Both the position numbers and the translations under genes were made by a program. Of a DNA stretch of 64,000 nt, positions 33,024-60,895 are shown piece by piece. Under the pieces are notes generated by a model. The model had not been told where the DNA came from, ran no database searches, and saw only the letters and a program-made list of their open reading frames with translations. The stretch is taken from assembly GCF_947507565.1 (NCBI RefSeq), contig NC_089176.1:2604001-2668000 (forward strand). The letters are read 5' to 3'. Position 1 is the stretch's first letter. The number at the start of each line of letters is the position of its first letter. Origin of the DNA: Oscarella lobularis (lineage: Eukaryota; Porifera; Homoscleromorpha; Homosclerophorida; Oscarellidae).

Positions 33024-34378
33024 ATGGAAAACCAGAACTCGTATTCCGTCGCGATGCGACCGCCGCGCGTTCCTATGTGCGCGGCCTGCCGAAATCACGG
33101 CCAAATCGCGCGACTTCGCGGCCATAAGAAGTTGTGCCCCTACCGCAATTGCAGCTGCAAAAAGTGCATCCTCATCGCCGAGCGACGCAAAGTGATGGCC
33201 GCCCAAGTGGCGTTGAGACGCCAACAAGAGCAGGCAACCAAATCCGGCGAGAAAGCGACGGCCAAAGAGGAGGGTCAGTTTTACCGCGCTAAATTGCTAC
33301 ATGTTGCACGCAGCTGCACGAAAACGCGAAACCGATTTAGAAAAGCCTCCGAACTAAAGTCTAAACTTGCTACACGCGGTCGTAACACAAAAGCCCCGTG
33401 GGAAAAGTCGATATAATCGCGCTTCAAACGTTATTTTGACGACGGGGTCTCTTTGATGTGCAAAGGCACGCCAAAGGACGATCGTCTTTTTTTCTTCCTT
33501 TGGTACTCTAACTGTGTCGTTTAGGTACAGATACAGAAGAAAAACGAGCTTTTTCAACAGAGCCCCCATCGACTTTCGCGTCCGAGACGGTAACGGTCGA
33601 TCAACCAGCCGTCCAAGCGATCTCTCCGCCCTCTTCCCTCTCCGCCAACCGACCGCAATCTCAATCTGCCCATCTACCACCGCTGCCACCCACCTACGGT
33701 TCCCCGGCGTTCGTTTCGCTACAGCAACGACACGAGACTGTGCCGACCACCCACGGATCTGCAACGGCGTTGAACGCGGCACGTGCGGCGACGATGCCGT
33801 GGACTCCGCCTCCAGCGACACCGTCGCCGTACGTTTGGTGGATGCCACCGCGACCCCCACCGCCGTCGCCGGCTTCGTATTCTCGTTGCTACGCGACGGC
33901 GGCGACACCGTTGAGTCACTTCAGCCCCGCTTTTACGACGACGACGGCAACGACGCCGCCGGTTCAACATGCCATTCCGCCGATCGCGAGCTTTTTGTCG
34001 CCGTGGTCGCCGACGCTCGGCGGAACCGACAACGATCGTCTCGCTTCGCCGATCGTCGGATCGGTGATACCGAGCGGCAGATGCAACGGCGCGGGCGGAA
34101 CGTCTGCGTTTGCGCCGTTCAACAAACAAAGTGAAGCGAAAGTCTACGGTTCGACGATCGACGACGGGAGTCGATGCAACAGCGCGAACAGCATGCTGAC
34201 GAACGCGAGCACATGTTCGCCGTCGCCTCAGCCCGTCATCGATTCCGATACGGATCGGCCGCCGCCGCCGTCATCGCAGCTGCCGTCGATTAGATACAAC
34301 GCGATGTTCGTCGCGGCGACGAACTGCGCGACGACGACGACGGGGACCTACGATCCGATTCGAGGAAACGAGTACTAG
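33024..34378 (+). CDS. DMRT: DM-domain transcription factor (DMRT family)
   Basis: Two exons, 33024..33273 and 33525..34378, joined at a split Gly codon; 367 aa. Residues about 14-66 form a complete DM domain: [30 protein letters not shown], then [18 protein letters not shown]. The ligands C19, C22, H25, H34, C38, C43, C45 and C48 match the intertwined zinc sites of the family. DMRT proteins bind the DNA minor groove in the nucleus and control sexual and neural differentiation in animals. Exon 2 is Pro/Ser/Thr/Ala-rich low complexity; I see no DMA domain. The start at 33024 gives MENQNSY; a second Met lies ten codons on. Its 3' end converges on ABC-1 with 125 bases between them. Confidence 0.92.
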
Positions 34379-34503
34379 AGTTCTCGAAGCGCACGAAAAA
34401 GACTTGATTAACATAACGTCGAAAAGGTTTCGCATGAACGCATTGTGTACTGTACGAACGTCAGCGTGTACCGAAATGACAATTCCGAGTCTTACCACAC
34501 TGT

Positions 34504-40569
<6,066 letters not shown>

Positions 40570-40803
40570 TATGTCGGCACGCGGCGACTTCGCTACGAGC
40601 CTGCGCAGTGCGCCTTCTTTTTTTCCACTCACGATGAGTCACTCGATATGCCCACTCGAAATAGGTATGAGGTGACATCCAAAAAAAGTGCTTTACTTTA
40701 AATCTAACCAAAATCTCGTTGGTACTGTAGCTGTGCAGCACCGATATTACTTCCTCAAATCAACACAAAGAATAAACTTTAATAGGGTTCGCAAAAAGCT
40801 GAA

Positions 40804-48634
<7,831 letters not shown>

Positions 48635-48963
48635 TGCCTCCGCAAGCTAAAGCGTCCGTAGCCGTAGATCCTGTAGTTTTAGAATTCTTCCGCGCTCTCG
48701 ACCGTGAGTCAGCGGGAGTCAGCAGCGTGGCGTGGCCGGCGTGGCTCAGCTCCGGCTCGCGCTACCCTCGGTGTTGATGGGTATGTGGGTGGAGCCAACT
48801 CGATTAGGTATGAGACAGGAGTAACGCTTTTCATAACGTAGAATGTTAAAATCTAACCAATTCGCCACTTTGTGGAACTGTAGCCGTCCGGCTGTGATCA
48901 CAGTACCGACACTTTTTCGTCAAATTAATTAAAACAAAGAAGAGATAAAATGAACTTGCAGAA
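48635..48963. other. Spacer between ABC-2 start and ABC-3 remnant
   Basis: No gene seen. It should contain the ABC-2 promoter. It resembles the segment upstream of ABC-1 around 40570-40800 in its distal part, consistent with tandem duplication. Confidence 0.45.
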
Positions 48964-50004
<1,041 letters not shown>

Positions 50005-50480
50005 GGCCTAAATATTAAATTGAGGGCCTAATCTTCGATTCTTAGAGAAAAAATTTTAAATTGAGGGCCTAATCTTCGATTCTTAAGAATCAAAGATTAG
50101 GCCCTCAATTTAAAATTTAGGCCCCAAGAATCGAAGATTAGGCCCTCAATTCAATATTTAGGCCCTAAGAATCAAAGATTAGGCCCTCAATTTAATATTT
50201 ATGCCCTTAGAATCGAAGATTAGGCTCTCAATTTAATATTTAGGCATTTAGAGTCAAAGATTAGGCCCTCAATTTAATATTTTGCCTCTAATAATCAAAG
50301 ATTAGGCCCTCAATTTAATATTTATGCCCTAGGAATCGAAGATTAGGCTCTCAATTTAATATTTAGGCTTTTGGAATCAAAGATTAGGCCCTCAATTTAA
50401 AATTTTGGCCCTAAGAATCGAAGATTAGGCCCTCAATTTAATATTTAGGCCCTAAGAATCAAAGATTAGGTCCTTAATTT
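50005..50480. repeat. 41-bp satellite, left part with an orientation switch
   Basis: It starts directly after TTAA at 50001-50004 inside ABC-3 exon 9. About two units run forward, then at the palindrome ATTCTTAAGAAT (50079-50090) the array reverses orientation up to about 50480. Confidence 0.92.
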
Positions 50481-51190
50481 ATTCCCTGGTGGGAGGGTCT
50501 CTCAAACGTGATCGGCCAAAATCGGAAAGTGTCTGTCGGTCTGTCGGTATACCCTGACGTCACAATCGCACTTAGACCAATCAGACATACAGGTGCCTTT
50601 ATGACATCACAGTCATTGTGATGTCATACTCTCCCGTATTTTGAACACAATTGCTGGCGAAAAGGTGACGTCACAGTAGATAGATAGTAACCCCGGATTG
50701 TGTACTAAGTTCTGGAACGCGTACGTATGTAGGCATAGGCTACTATTAAACACAACTGGCACATAACAATTGAGCTTTATTAGTAACGCTCATCGAGGGA
50801 ACACAGTAAAGGAGCACGTTGGGTTTGTCGTGCTGCGAGCCAAGCTCGCAGCACGCAAACCCAACTGCGAGCTGATAACGTGCCACTTGATCATGCACCC
50901 GAGTGGGGGCAAGGGAAGGGTAGCTCTGTGTCACCTTTACTCGACAGGTGAATCGCTCCTTTGATATATACATGTAAATAGAACACCTGAAATCTGTAGA
51001 GTAAAGGCATAGCCACCAGGTGCCCCATTCCCATTTTTACAGAAGTAGACATATTTCCGGGCCGATAAAGGTGTGGTTAGGCAATGTGATGCCCATAATG
51101 CACATGCTGTAGGCACTAATAGAGATCGGCTGCTAAGGGTGTTCGTGGATCACATGATGGCTAACAACGGGCCATCATTATCTTGTGTTT
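50481..51190. other. Non-repetitive segment inside the satellite
   Basis: About 710 bases unlike the 41-bp unit, bracketed by reverse-oriented satellite on both sides. It contains TGACGTCA-type sites near 50573 and 50667, a tandem CTGTCGGT motif, and a strong hairpin at 50820-50862. No convincing coding frame is present. It may be the body of a small non-autonomous mobile element. Confidence 0.6.
50820..50862. repeat. Long hairpin in the non-repetitive segment
   Basis: A 12-base perfect stem (CGTGCTGCGAGC) with a CAA loop. It extends to about 20 bases with a single unpaired T through TGGGTTTG on the left arm. Confidence 0.8.
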
Positions 51191-54100
51191 AGCCCCTAAG
51201 AATCGAAGATTAGGCCCTCAATTTAATATTTAGGCCTTAAGGCCTAAATATTAAATTGAGGACCTAATCTTTGATTCCTAGGGCCTAAATACTAAATAGA
51301 GGGCCTAATCTTCGATTCTTAGGGCCTAAATATTAAATTGAGGGCCTAATCTTTGATTCTTAGAAGCTAAACATTAAATTGAAGACCTAATCTTTGATTC
51401 TTAGGGCCTAAATATTAAATTGAGGGCCTAATCTTCGATTCTTAAGGCCTAAATTTTAAATTGAGGGCCTAAACTTTGATTCTAAAGGACTAAATATTAA
51501 ATTGAGGGCCTAATCTTCGATTCCTGGGGCCTAAATATTGAATTGAGGGCCTAATCTTCGATTCTTGGGGCCTAAATTTTAAACTGAGGGCCTAATCTTT
51601 GATTCTTAAGGGCTAAACATTAAATTAAGGACCTAATCTTTGTTTCTTAGGGCCTAAATAGTAAATTGAGGGCCTAATCTTTGACTCTAAAGGCCTAAAT
51701 ATTAAATTGAGGGCCTAATCTTAGATTCTTAGGGCCTAAATATTAAAATGAGGGCCTAATCTTCGATTCTTAGGGCCTAAATATTAAATTGAGGGCTTAA
51801 CCTTTGATTCTTAAGGGTTAAATATAAAATTGAGGGCCTAATCTTTGATTCTTAGGACCTAAATATTAAATTGAGGGCCTAATCTTCGATTTTTAGGGCC
51901 TAAATTTTAAATTGAGGACCTAATCTTTGATTCTAAAGGACTAAATATTAAATTGAGGACCTAATCTTTGATTCTTAGAGGCTAAATATTAAATTGAGCG
52001 CCTAATCTTCGATTCTTAGGGCCTAAATTTTAAATTGAGGGCCTAATCTTTGATTCTTAAGGGCTAAACATTAAATTAAGGACCTAATCTTTGTTTCTTA
52101 GGGCCTAAATATTAAATTGAGGACATAATCTTCGATTCTTTAGGCCTAAATTTTAAATTGAGGGCCTAATCTTTGATTCTTAGGGCTTAAAGTTCAAATT
52201 GAGAGCCTAAACTTTCATTCTTAGGGGCTAAACATTAAATTGAGGACCTAATCTTTGATTCTTAGAGCCTAAATATTAAATTGAGGGCCTAATCTTCGAT
52301 TATTAGGGCCTAAATATTTAATTGAGGGCCTAATCTTCGATTCTTAGGGGCTAAACATTAAATTGAGGACCCAATCTTTGATTCTTAGAGCCTAAATAGT
52401 AAATTGAGGACCTAATCTTCCATTCTTAAGGACTAAATATTAAATTGAGGGCCTAATCTTCGATTCCCGGGGCCTAAATATTGAATTGAGGGCCTAATCT
52501 TCGATTCTTGGGGCCTAAATTTTAAATTGAGGGCCTAATCATTGATTCTTAAAACCTAAATTTTAAATTGAGGGCCTAATCTTTGATTCTTAAGGGTTAA
52601 ATATTAAATTGAGGGCCTAATCTTCGATTCTTAGGGCCCAAATACTAAATTGAGGACATAATCTTCGATTCTTAGGACCTAAATATTGAATTGAGGACAT
52701 AATCTTCGATTCTTAGGGCCTAAATATTAAATTGAGGGCCTAATCTTTGATTCTAAGGGGCTAAACATTAAATTGAGGACCTAATCTTTGATTCTTAGGG
52801 CCTAAATATTAAATTGAGTGCCTAATCTTTGATTCGTAAAAGTTAAATATTAAATTGAGGGCCTAATCTTTGATTCTTAGGGCCTAAATATTAAATTGAG
52901 GTCCTAATCTTCGATTCTTAAGGCCTAAATTTTAAACTGAGGGCCTAATTTTTGATTCTTAAGGGCTAAATATTAAATTGAGGGCCTAATCTTTGATTCT
53001 TAGGAACTAAACATTAAATTGAGGACCTAATCTTTGATTCTTAAGGCCTAAATATTAAATTGAGAGCCTAATCTTTGATTCTTAGGGGCTAAACATTAAA
53101 TTGAGGACATAATCTTTGATTCTTAGGGCCTAAATATTAAATTGAGGGCCTAATCTTCGATTATTAGGGCTTAAATATTTAATTGAGGGCCTAATCTTCG
53201 ATTCTTAGGGGCTAAACATTAAATTGAGGACCCAATCTTTGATTCTTAGAGCCTAAATAGTAAATTGAGAACCTAATCTTCCATTCTTAAGGACTAAATA
53301 TTAAATTGAGGGCCTAATCTTCGATTCTTGGGGCCTAAATTTTAAATTGAGGGCCTAATCATTGATTCTTAAAACCTAAATTTTAAATTGAGGGCCTAAT
53401 CTTTGATTCTTAAGGGTTAAATATTAAATTCAGGGCCTAATCTTCGATTCTTAGGGCCTAAATATTAAATTGAGGTCCTAATCTTCGATTCTTAGGGCCT
53501 AAATTTTAAACTGAAGGCCTAATTTTTGATTCTTAAGGGCAAAACATTAAAATAAGGACCTAATCTTTGTTTCTTAGGGCCTAAATAGTAAATTGAGGGC
53601 TTAATCTTCGATTTTTAGGGCCTAAATTTTAAATTGAGGACCTAATCTTTGATTCTAAAGGACTAAATATTAAATTGAGGGCCTAATCTTCGATTCTTAG
53701 GGCCTAAATACTAAATTGAGGACATAATCTTCGATTCTTAGGACCTAAATATTGAATGGAGGGCCTAATCTTCGATTCTTGAGGCCAAAATTTTAAATTG
53801 AGGGCCTAATCTTTGATTCTTAAGGCCTAAATATTAAATTGAGAGCCTAATCTTTGATTCTTGAGGCCTAAATATTAAATTGAGGGCCTAATCTTCGATT
53901 CTAAGGGCCCAAATATTAAATTGAGAGCCTAATCTTCGATTCTTAGAGCCTAAATTTTAATTTAAGGACCTAATTTTTAATTCTAAAAAACAAAAAATTA
54001 AATTGAGGGCCTAATCTTTGATTCTTAGGGGCTAAACATTAAATTGAGGACCTAATCTTTGATTCTTAGGGCCTAAATATTAAATTGAGGGCCTAATCTT

Positions 54101-57100
54101 TGATTCTTACCGCCTAAATATTGAATTGAGAGCCTAATCTTCGATTCTTGGGGCCTAAATTTTAAATTGAGGGACTAATCTTTGATTCTTAAGGCCTAAA
54201 TATTAAATTGAGAGCCTAATCTTTGATTCTTAGGGGCTAAACATTAAATTGAGGACCTAATCTTTGATTCTTAGGGCCTAAATATTAAATTGAGGGCCTA
54301 ATCTTCGATTCTTAGGGCCTAAATATTAAATTGAGAACCTCGTCTTCGATTCTAAGGGCATAAATATTAAATTAAGGGCCTAATCTTTGATTCTTAAGAG
54401 CTAAACATTAAATTAAGGACCTAATCTTTGTTTCTTAGGGCCTGAATATTAAATTGAGGGCCTAATCTTCGATTCTTAGGGCCTAAATTTTAAATTGAAG
54501 GCCTAATCTTTCATTTTAAGGGCTAAACATTAAATTAAGGACCTAATCTTTGTTTCTTAGGGCCTAAATATTAAATTGAGGACTTAATCTTCGATTCTTA
54601 AGGCCTAAATTTTAAATTGAGGGCCTAATCTTTGATTCTTAGGGCTTAAAGTTCAAATTGAGGGCCTAATCTTCGATTCTTAGAACCTAAATATCAAATT
54701 GAGGACGTAATCTTTGATTCTTAGGGCCTAAATAGTAAATTGAGTGCTTAATCTTCGATTTTTAGGGCCTAAATTTTAAATTGAGGACCTAATCTTTGAT
54801 TCTAAAAGACTAAATATTGAATTGAGGGCCTAATCTTCGATTCTTAGGGCCTAAATATTAAATTGAGGACCTAATCTTCGATTCTTAGGGCCTAAATATT
54901 AAATTGAGGGCCTAATCTTCGATTCTTAGGGCCGAAATTTTAAACTGAGGGCCTAATCTTTGATTCTTAAGGGCGAAACATTAAATTAAGAACCTAATCT
55001 TTTTTTCTTAGACCCTAAATAGTAAATTGAGGACCTAATCTTCCATTCTTAAGGCCTAAATTTAAAATTGAGGGCCTAATCTTCGATTCTTAGGGCCTAA
55101 ATATTAAATTGAGGACATAATCTTCGATTCTTGGGGCCTAAATATTAAATTGAGGGCCTAATCTTTGATTCTAAGGAGCTAAACATTAAATTGAGGACCT
55201 CATCTTTGATTCTTAAGACCTAAATATTAAATTGAGTGCCTAATCTTTGATTCTTAGGGGCTAAACATTAAATTGAGGACCTAATCTTTGATTCTTAGGG
55301 CCTAAATATTAAATTGAGGGCCTAATATTCGATTCTTAGGGCCTAATTTTTAAATTGAGGACCTAATCTTTGATTCTAAAAGACTAAATATTAAATTGAG
55401 GGCCTAATCTTCGATTCTTAGGGCATAAATATTAAATTGCGGGCCTAATCTTCGATTCTTAGGGCCTAAATTTTAAACTGAGGGCCTAATCTTTGATTCT
55501 TAAGGGCTAAACATTAAATTAAGGACCTAATCTTTGTTTCTTAGGGCCTAAATAGTAAATTGAGGGCCTAATCTTTGACTCTAAAGGCCTAAATATTAAA
55601 TTGAGGGCCTAATCTTCGATTCTTAGGGCCTAAATATTAAAATGAGGGCCTAATCTTCGATTCTTAGGGCCTAAATTTTAAATTGAGGACCTAATCTTTG
55701 ATTCTTAAGGGTTAAATATTAAATTGAGGGCCTAATCTTCGATTCTTAGGGCCTAAATATTAAATTGAGGGCCTAATCTTCGATTCTTAGGGCCTAAATA
55801 TTAAAATGAGGGCCTAATCTTCGATTCTTAGGGCCTAAATTTTAAATTGAGGACCTAATCTTTGATTCTTAAGGGTTAAATATTAAATTGAGGGCCTAAT
55901 CTTCGATTCTTAGGGCCTAAATATTAAATTGAGGGCCTAATCTTCGATTCTTAGGGCCTAAATTTTAAATTGAAGGCCTAATCTTTAATTTTTAAGGGCT
56001 AAACATTAAATTAAGGACCTAATCTTTGTTTCTTAGGGCCTAAATATTAAATTGAGGACTTAATCTTCGATTCTTTAAGCCTAAATTTTAAATTGAGGGC
56101 CTAATCTTTGATTCTTAGGGCTTAAAGTTCAAATTGAGAGCCTAAACTTTCATTCTTAGGGGCTAAACATTAAATTGAGGACCTAATCTTTGATTCTTAG
56201 AGCCTAAATATTAAATTGAGGGCCTAATCTTCGATTATTAGGGCCTAAATATTTAATTGAGGGCCTAATCTTCGATTCTTAGGGGCTAAACATTAAATTG
56301 AGGACCCAATCTTTGATTCTTAGAGCCTAAATATTAAATTGAGGGCCTAATCTTCGATTCTTAGGGCCTAAATTATAAATTGAGGACCTAATCTTTGATT
56401 CTAAAGGACTAAATATTAAATTGAGGGCCTAATCTTCGATTCTTAGGGCCTAAATATTAAATTGAGGACATAATCTTCGATTCTTGGGGCCTAAATATTA
56501 AATTGAGGGCCTAATCTTTGATTCTAAGGAGCTAAACATTAAATTGAGGACCTCATCTTTGATTCTTAAGACCTAAATATTAAATTGAGTGCCTAATCTT
56601 TGATTCTTAGGGGCTAAACATTAAATTGAGGACCTAATCTTTGATTCTTAGGGCCTAAATATTAAATTGAGGGCCTAATATTCGATTCTTAGGGCCTAAT
56701 TTTTAAATTGAGGACCTAATCTTTGATTCTAAAAGACTAAATATTAAATTGAGGGCCTAATCTTCGATTCTTAGGGCATAAATATTAAATTGCGGGCCTA
56801 ATCTTCGATTCTTAGGGCCTAAATTTTAAACTGAGGGCCTAATCTTTGATTCTTAAGGGCTAAACATTAAATTAAGGACCTAATCTTTGTTTCTTAGGGC
56901 CTAAATAGTAAATTGAGGGCCTAATCTTTGACTCTAAAGGCCTAAATATTAAAATGAGGGCCTAATCTTCGATTCTTAGGGCCTAAATTTTAAATTGAGG
57001 ACCTAATCTTTGATTCTTAAGGGTTAAATATTAAATTGAGGGCCTAATCTTCGATTCTTAGGGCCTAAATATTAAATTGAGGGCCTAATCTTCGATTCTT

Positions 57101-60100
57101 AGGGCCTAAATATTAAAATGAGGGCCTAATCTTCGATTCTTAGGGCCTAAATTTTAAATTGAGGACCTAATCTTTGATTCTTAAGGGTTAAATATTAAAT
57201 TGAGGGCCTAATCTTCGATTCTTAGGGCCTAAATATTAAATTGAGGGCCTAATCTTCGATTCTTAGGGCCTAAATTTTAAATTGAAGGCCTAATCTTTAA
57301 TTTTTAAGGGCTAAACATTAAATTAAGGACCTAATCTTTGTTTCTTAGGGCCTAAATATTAAATTGAGGACTTAATCTTCGATTCTTTAAGCCTAAATTT
57401 TAAATTGAGGGCCTAATCTTTGATTCTTAGGGCTTAAAGTTCAAATTGAGAGCCTAAACTTTCATTCTTAGGGGCTAAACATTAAATTGAGGACCTAATC
57501 TTTGATTCTTAGAGCCTAAATATTAAATTGAGGGCCTAATCTTCGATTATTAGGGCCTAAATATTTAATTGAGGGCCTAATCTTCGATTCTTAGGGGCTA
57601 AACATTAAATTGAGGACCCAATCTTTGATTCTTAGAGCCTAAATATTAAATTGAGGGCCTAATCTTCGATTCTTAGGGCCTAAATTATAAATTGAGGACC
57701 TAATCTTTGATTCTAAAGGACTAAATATTAAATTGAGGGCCTAATCTTTGATTCTTAGGAACTAAACATTAAATTGAGGACCTAATCTTTGATTCTTAGG
57801 GCCTAAATATTAAATTGAGGGCCTAATCTTTGATTCTTAGCGGCTAAACATTAAATTCAGTACCTAATCTTTGATTCTTAGAGGCTAAATATTAAATTGA
57901 GCGCCTAATCTTCGATTCTTAGGGCCTAAATTTTAAATTGAGGGCCTAATCTTTGATTCTTAAGGGCGAAACATTAAATTAAGAACCTAATCTTTTTTCT
58001 TAGACCCTAAATAGTAAATTGAGGACCTAATCTTCCATTCTTAAGGCCTAAATTTAAAATTGAGGGCCTAATCTTCGATTCTTAGGGCCTAAATATTAAA
58101 TTGAGAACATAATCTTCGATTCTTGGGGCCCAAATATTAAATTGAGGGCCTAATCTTTGATTCTAAGGAGCTAAACATTAAATTGAGGACCTCATCTTTG
58201 ATTCTTAAGACCTAAATATTAAATTGAGTGCCTAATCTTTGATTCTTAGGGGCTAAACATTAAATTGAGGACCTAATCTTTGATTCTTAAGGCCTAAATA
58301 TTGAATTGACGGCCTAATCTTCGATTCTTGGGGCCTAAATTTTAAATTGAGGGCCTAATCTTTGATTCTTAAGGCTTAAATATTAAATTAGAGACTAATC
58401 TTTGATTCTAAGGAGCTAAACATTAAATTGAGGACATAATCTTCGATTCTTAGGGTCTAAATTTTAAATTGAGGGCCTAATCTTTGCTTCTTAGGGCCTA
58501 AAGTTCAAATTGAGGGCCTAATCTTCGATTCTTAGCGCCTAAATATCAAATTGAGGGCCTAATCTTTGATTCTTAGAGGCTAAAAATTAAATTGAGGACC
58601 TAATCTTTGATTCTTAAGGCCTAAATATTGAATTGAGGGCCTAATCTTCGATTCTTGGGGCATAAATTTTAAATTGAGGGACTAATCTTTGATTCTTAAG
58701 GCATAAATATTAAATTGAGAGCCTAAACTTTCATTCTTAGGGGCTAAACATTAAATTGAGGACCTAATCTTTGATTCTTAGAGCCTAAATATTAAATTGA
58801 GGGCCTAATCTTCGATTCTTAGGGCCTAAATATTTAATTGAGGGCCTAATCTTCGATTCTTAGAGCCTAAATATTAAATTGAGGGCCTAATCTTCGATTC
58901 TTAGGGCCTAAATTATAAATTGAGGACCTAATCTTTGATTCTAAAGGACTAAATATTAAATTGAGGGCCTAATCTTCGATTCTTAGGGCCTAAATATTAA
59001 ATTGAGGACATAATCTTTGATTCTTAGCGCCTAAATATTGAATTGAGAGCCTAATCTTCGATTGTTGGAACCCTAAATTTTAAATTGAGGGACTAATCTT
59101 TGATTCTTAAGGCCTAAATATTAAATTGAGAGACTAATCTTTGATTCGTAGGGGCTCAACATTAAATTGAGGACCTAATCTTTGATTCTTAGAGGCTAAA
59201 CATTAAATTGAGCGCCTAATCTTCGATTCTTAGGGCCTAAATTTTAAATTGAGGGCCTAATCTTCGATTCTTAGGGCCTAAATTTTAAATTGAGGGCCTA
59301 ATCTTTGATTCTTAAGGGTTAAATATTAAATTGAGGGCCTAATCTTCGATTCTTAGGGCCTAAATATTAAATTGAGGGCCTAATCTTCGATTCTTAGGGC
59401 CTAAATTTTAAATTGAAGGCCTAATCTTTGATCTTTAAGGACTAAACATTAAATTAAGGACCTAATCTTTGTTTCTTAGGGCCTAAATATTAAATTGAGG
59501 ACTTAATCTTCGATTTTTAAGGCCTAAATTTTAAATTGAGGACCTAATCTTTGATTCTAAAGGACTAAATATTAAATTGAGGGCCTAATCTTCGATTCTT
59601 AAGATCTAAATTTTAAATTGAGGGCCTAATCTTTGATTCTTAGGGCTTAAAGTTCAAATTGAGGGCCTAATCTTCGATTCTTAGAACCTATATATCAAAT
59701 TGAGGACGTAACCTTTGATTCTTAGGGCCTAAATATTAAATTGAGTGCCTAATCTTTGATTCTTAAAAGTTAAATATTAAATTGAGGGCCTAATCTTCGA
59801 TTCTTAGGGCCTACATTTTAAACTGAGGGCCTAATCTTTGATTTTTAAGGGCTAAACATTAAATTAAGGACCTAATCTTTGTTTCTTAGGGCCTAAATAG
59901 TAAATTGAGTGCTTAATCTTCGATTTTGAGGGCCTAAATTTTAAATTGAGGACCTAATCTTTGATTCTAAAAGACTAAATATTGAATTGAGGGCCTAATC
60001 TTCGATACTTAGGGCCTAAATATTAAATTGAGGACCTAATCTTCGATTCTTAGGGCCTAAATATTAAATTAAGAGCTTAACCTTTGATTCTTAAGGGTTA

Positions 60101-60705
60101 AATATAAAATTGAGGGCCTAATCTTCGATTCTAAGGGCCCAAATATTAAATTGAGAGCCTAATCTTTGATTCTTAGAGCCTAAATTTTAATTTAAGGACA
60201 TAATTTTTAATTCTAAAGGACTAAATATTAAATTGAGGGCCTAATCTTTGATTCTTAGGGCCTAAATATTAAATTGAGGGCCTAATCTTCGATTCTTAGG
60301 GCCTAAATTTTAAATTGAGGGCCTAATCTTTGATTCTAAAGGACTAAATATTAAATTGAGAGCCTAATCTTCTATTCATAGGGCATAAATATTAAATTCA
60401 GGGCCTAATCTTCGATTCTTAAGGCCTAAATATTAAATTGAGGGCCTAATCTTTGATTCTTAGGGGCTAAACATTAAATTGAGGACCTAATCTTTGATTC
60501 TTAGATGCTAAACATTAAATTGAGCGCCTAATCTTCGATTCTTAGGGCCTAAATTTTAAATTGAGGGCCTAATCTTCGATTCTTAGGGCCTAAATTTTAA
60601 ATTGAGGGCCTAATCTTTGATTCTTAGCGGCTAAATATTAAATTGAGGACCTAATCTTTGATTCTTAGGGCCTAAATTTTAAATTGAAAGCCTAATCTTT
60701 GATTC
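51191..60705. repeat. 41-bp satellite, main array
   Basis: About 230 units of 41 bases. Each consists of two similar halves, both starting GGGCCTAA, and ends GATTCTTA. The first ~48 bases are in reverse orientation; the array flips at the palindrome TAGGCCTTAAGGCCTA (51231-51246) and then runs forward to the end. Frequent variants alternate TCGATTC and TTGATTC. Longer repeats are superimposed: blocks around 55130, 56480 and 58125 recur at multiples of 41. There is no coding frame. The array ends with TTAA at 60706-60709. Confidence 0.95.
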
Positions 60706-60895
60706 TTAATCATCAATTTGAAAAATTGTTTTATAATTTATTGAAGACTGATAACTGACTGGAGGCCTCATAAACGTCAAGACGTCCTGACCGAGGAAGC
60801 CCTTACCGAATTTGAAGACGGCAGCGGCGAGCATTAGCCCCCCAAACGTTTTGGTGAGGGCCAAGGATAGAGACGGCGTTGCTGCTTTGGGGACA
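60706..60895 (-). pseudogene. ABCC pseudogene: ABC-3, rest of exon 9 and part of exon 8
   Basis: TTAATCATCAAT directly continues the exon 9 sequence broken at 50004. From about 60750 the sequence matches ABC-2 exon 8 (TFMGPQLL and AKAFGGLMLTAAVF region), with a small insertion and substitutions. Similarity stops abruptly at about 60895. Confidence 0.85.

Noticed and set aside
33354-34134. Long frames on both strands overlapping DMRT exon 2
   Set aside because: They are Arg- or Ser-rich translations of the same GC-rich, triplet-biased exon. The DMRT frame alone joins the DM domain through matching splice phase.
50746-50973. Small open frames around the hairpin at 50820
   Set aside because: They overlap on both strands across an inverted repeat, show no recognisable domain, and lie in a non-coding core of the satellite block.
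51191-60705. Regular 41-base repeats as a CRISPR array or telomere
   Set aside because: There are no spacers. TTAGGG occurs once per unit only as part of a longer different unit, and coding sequence continues on both sides.
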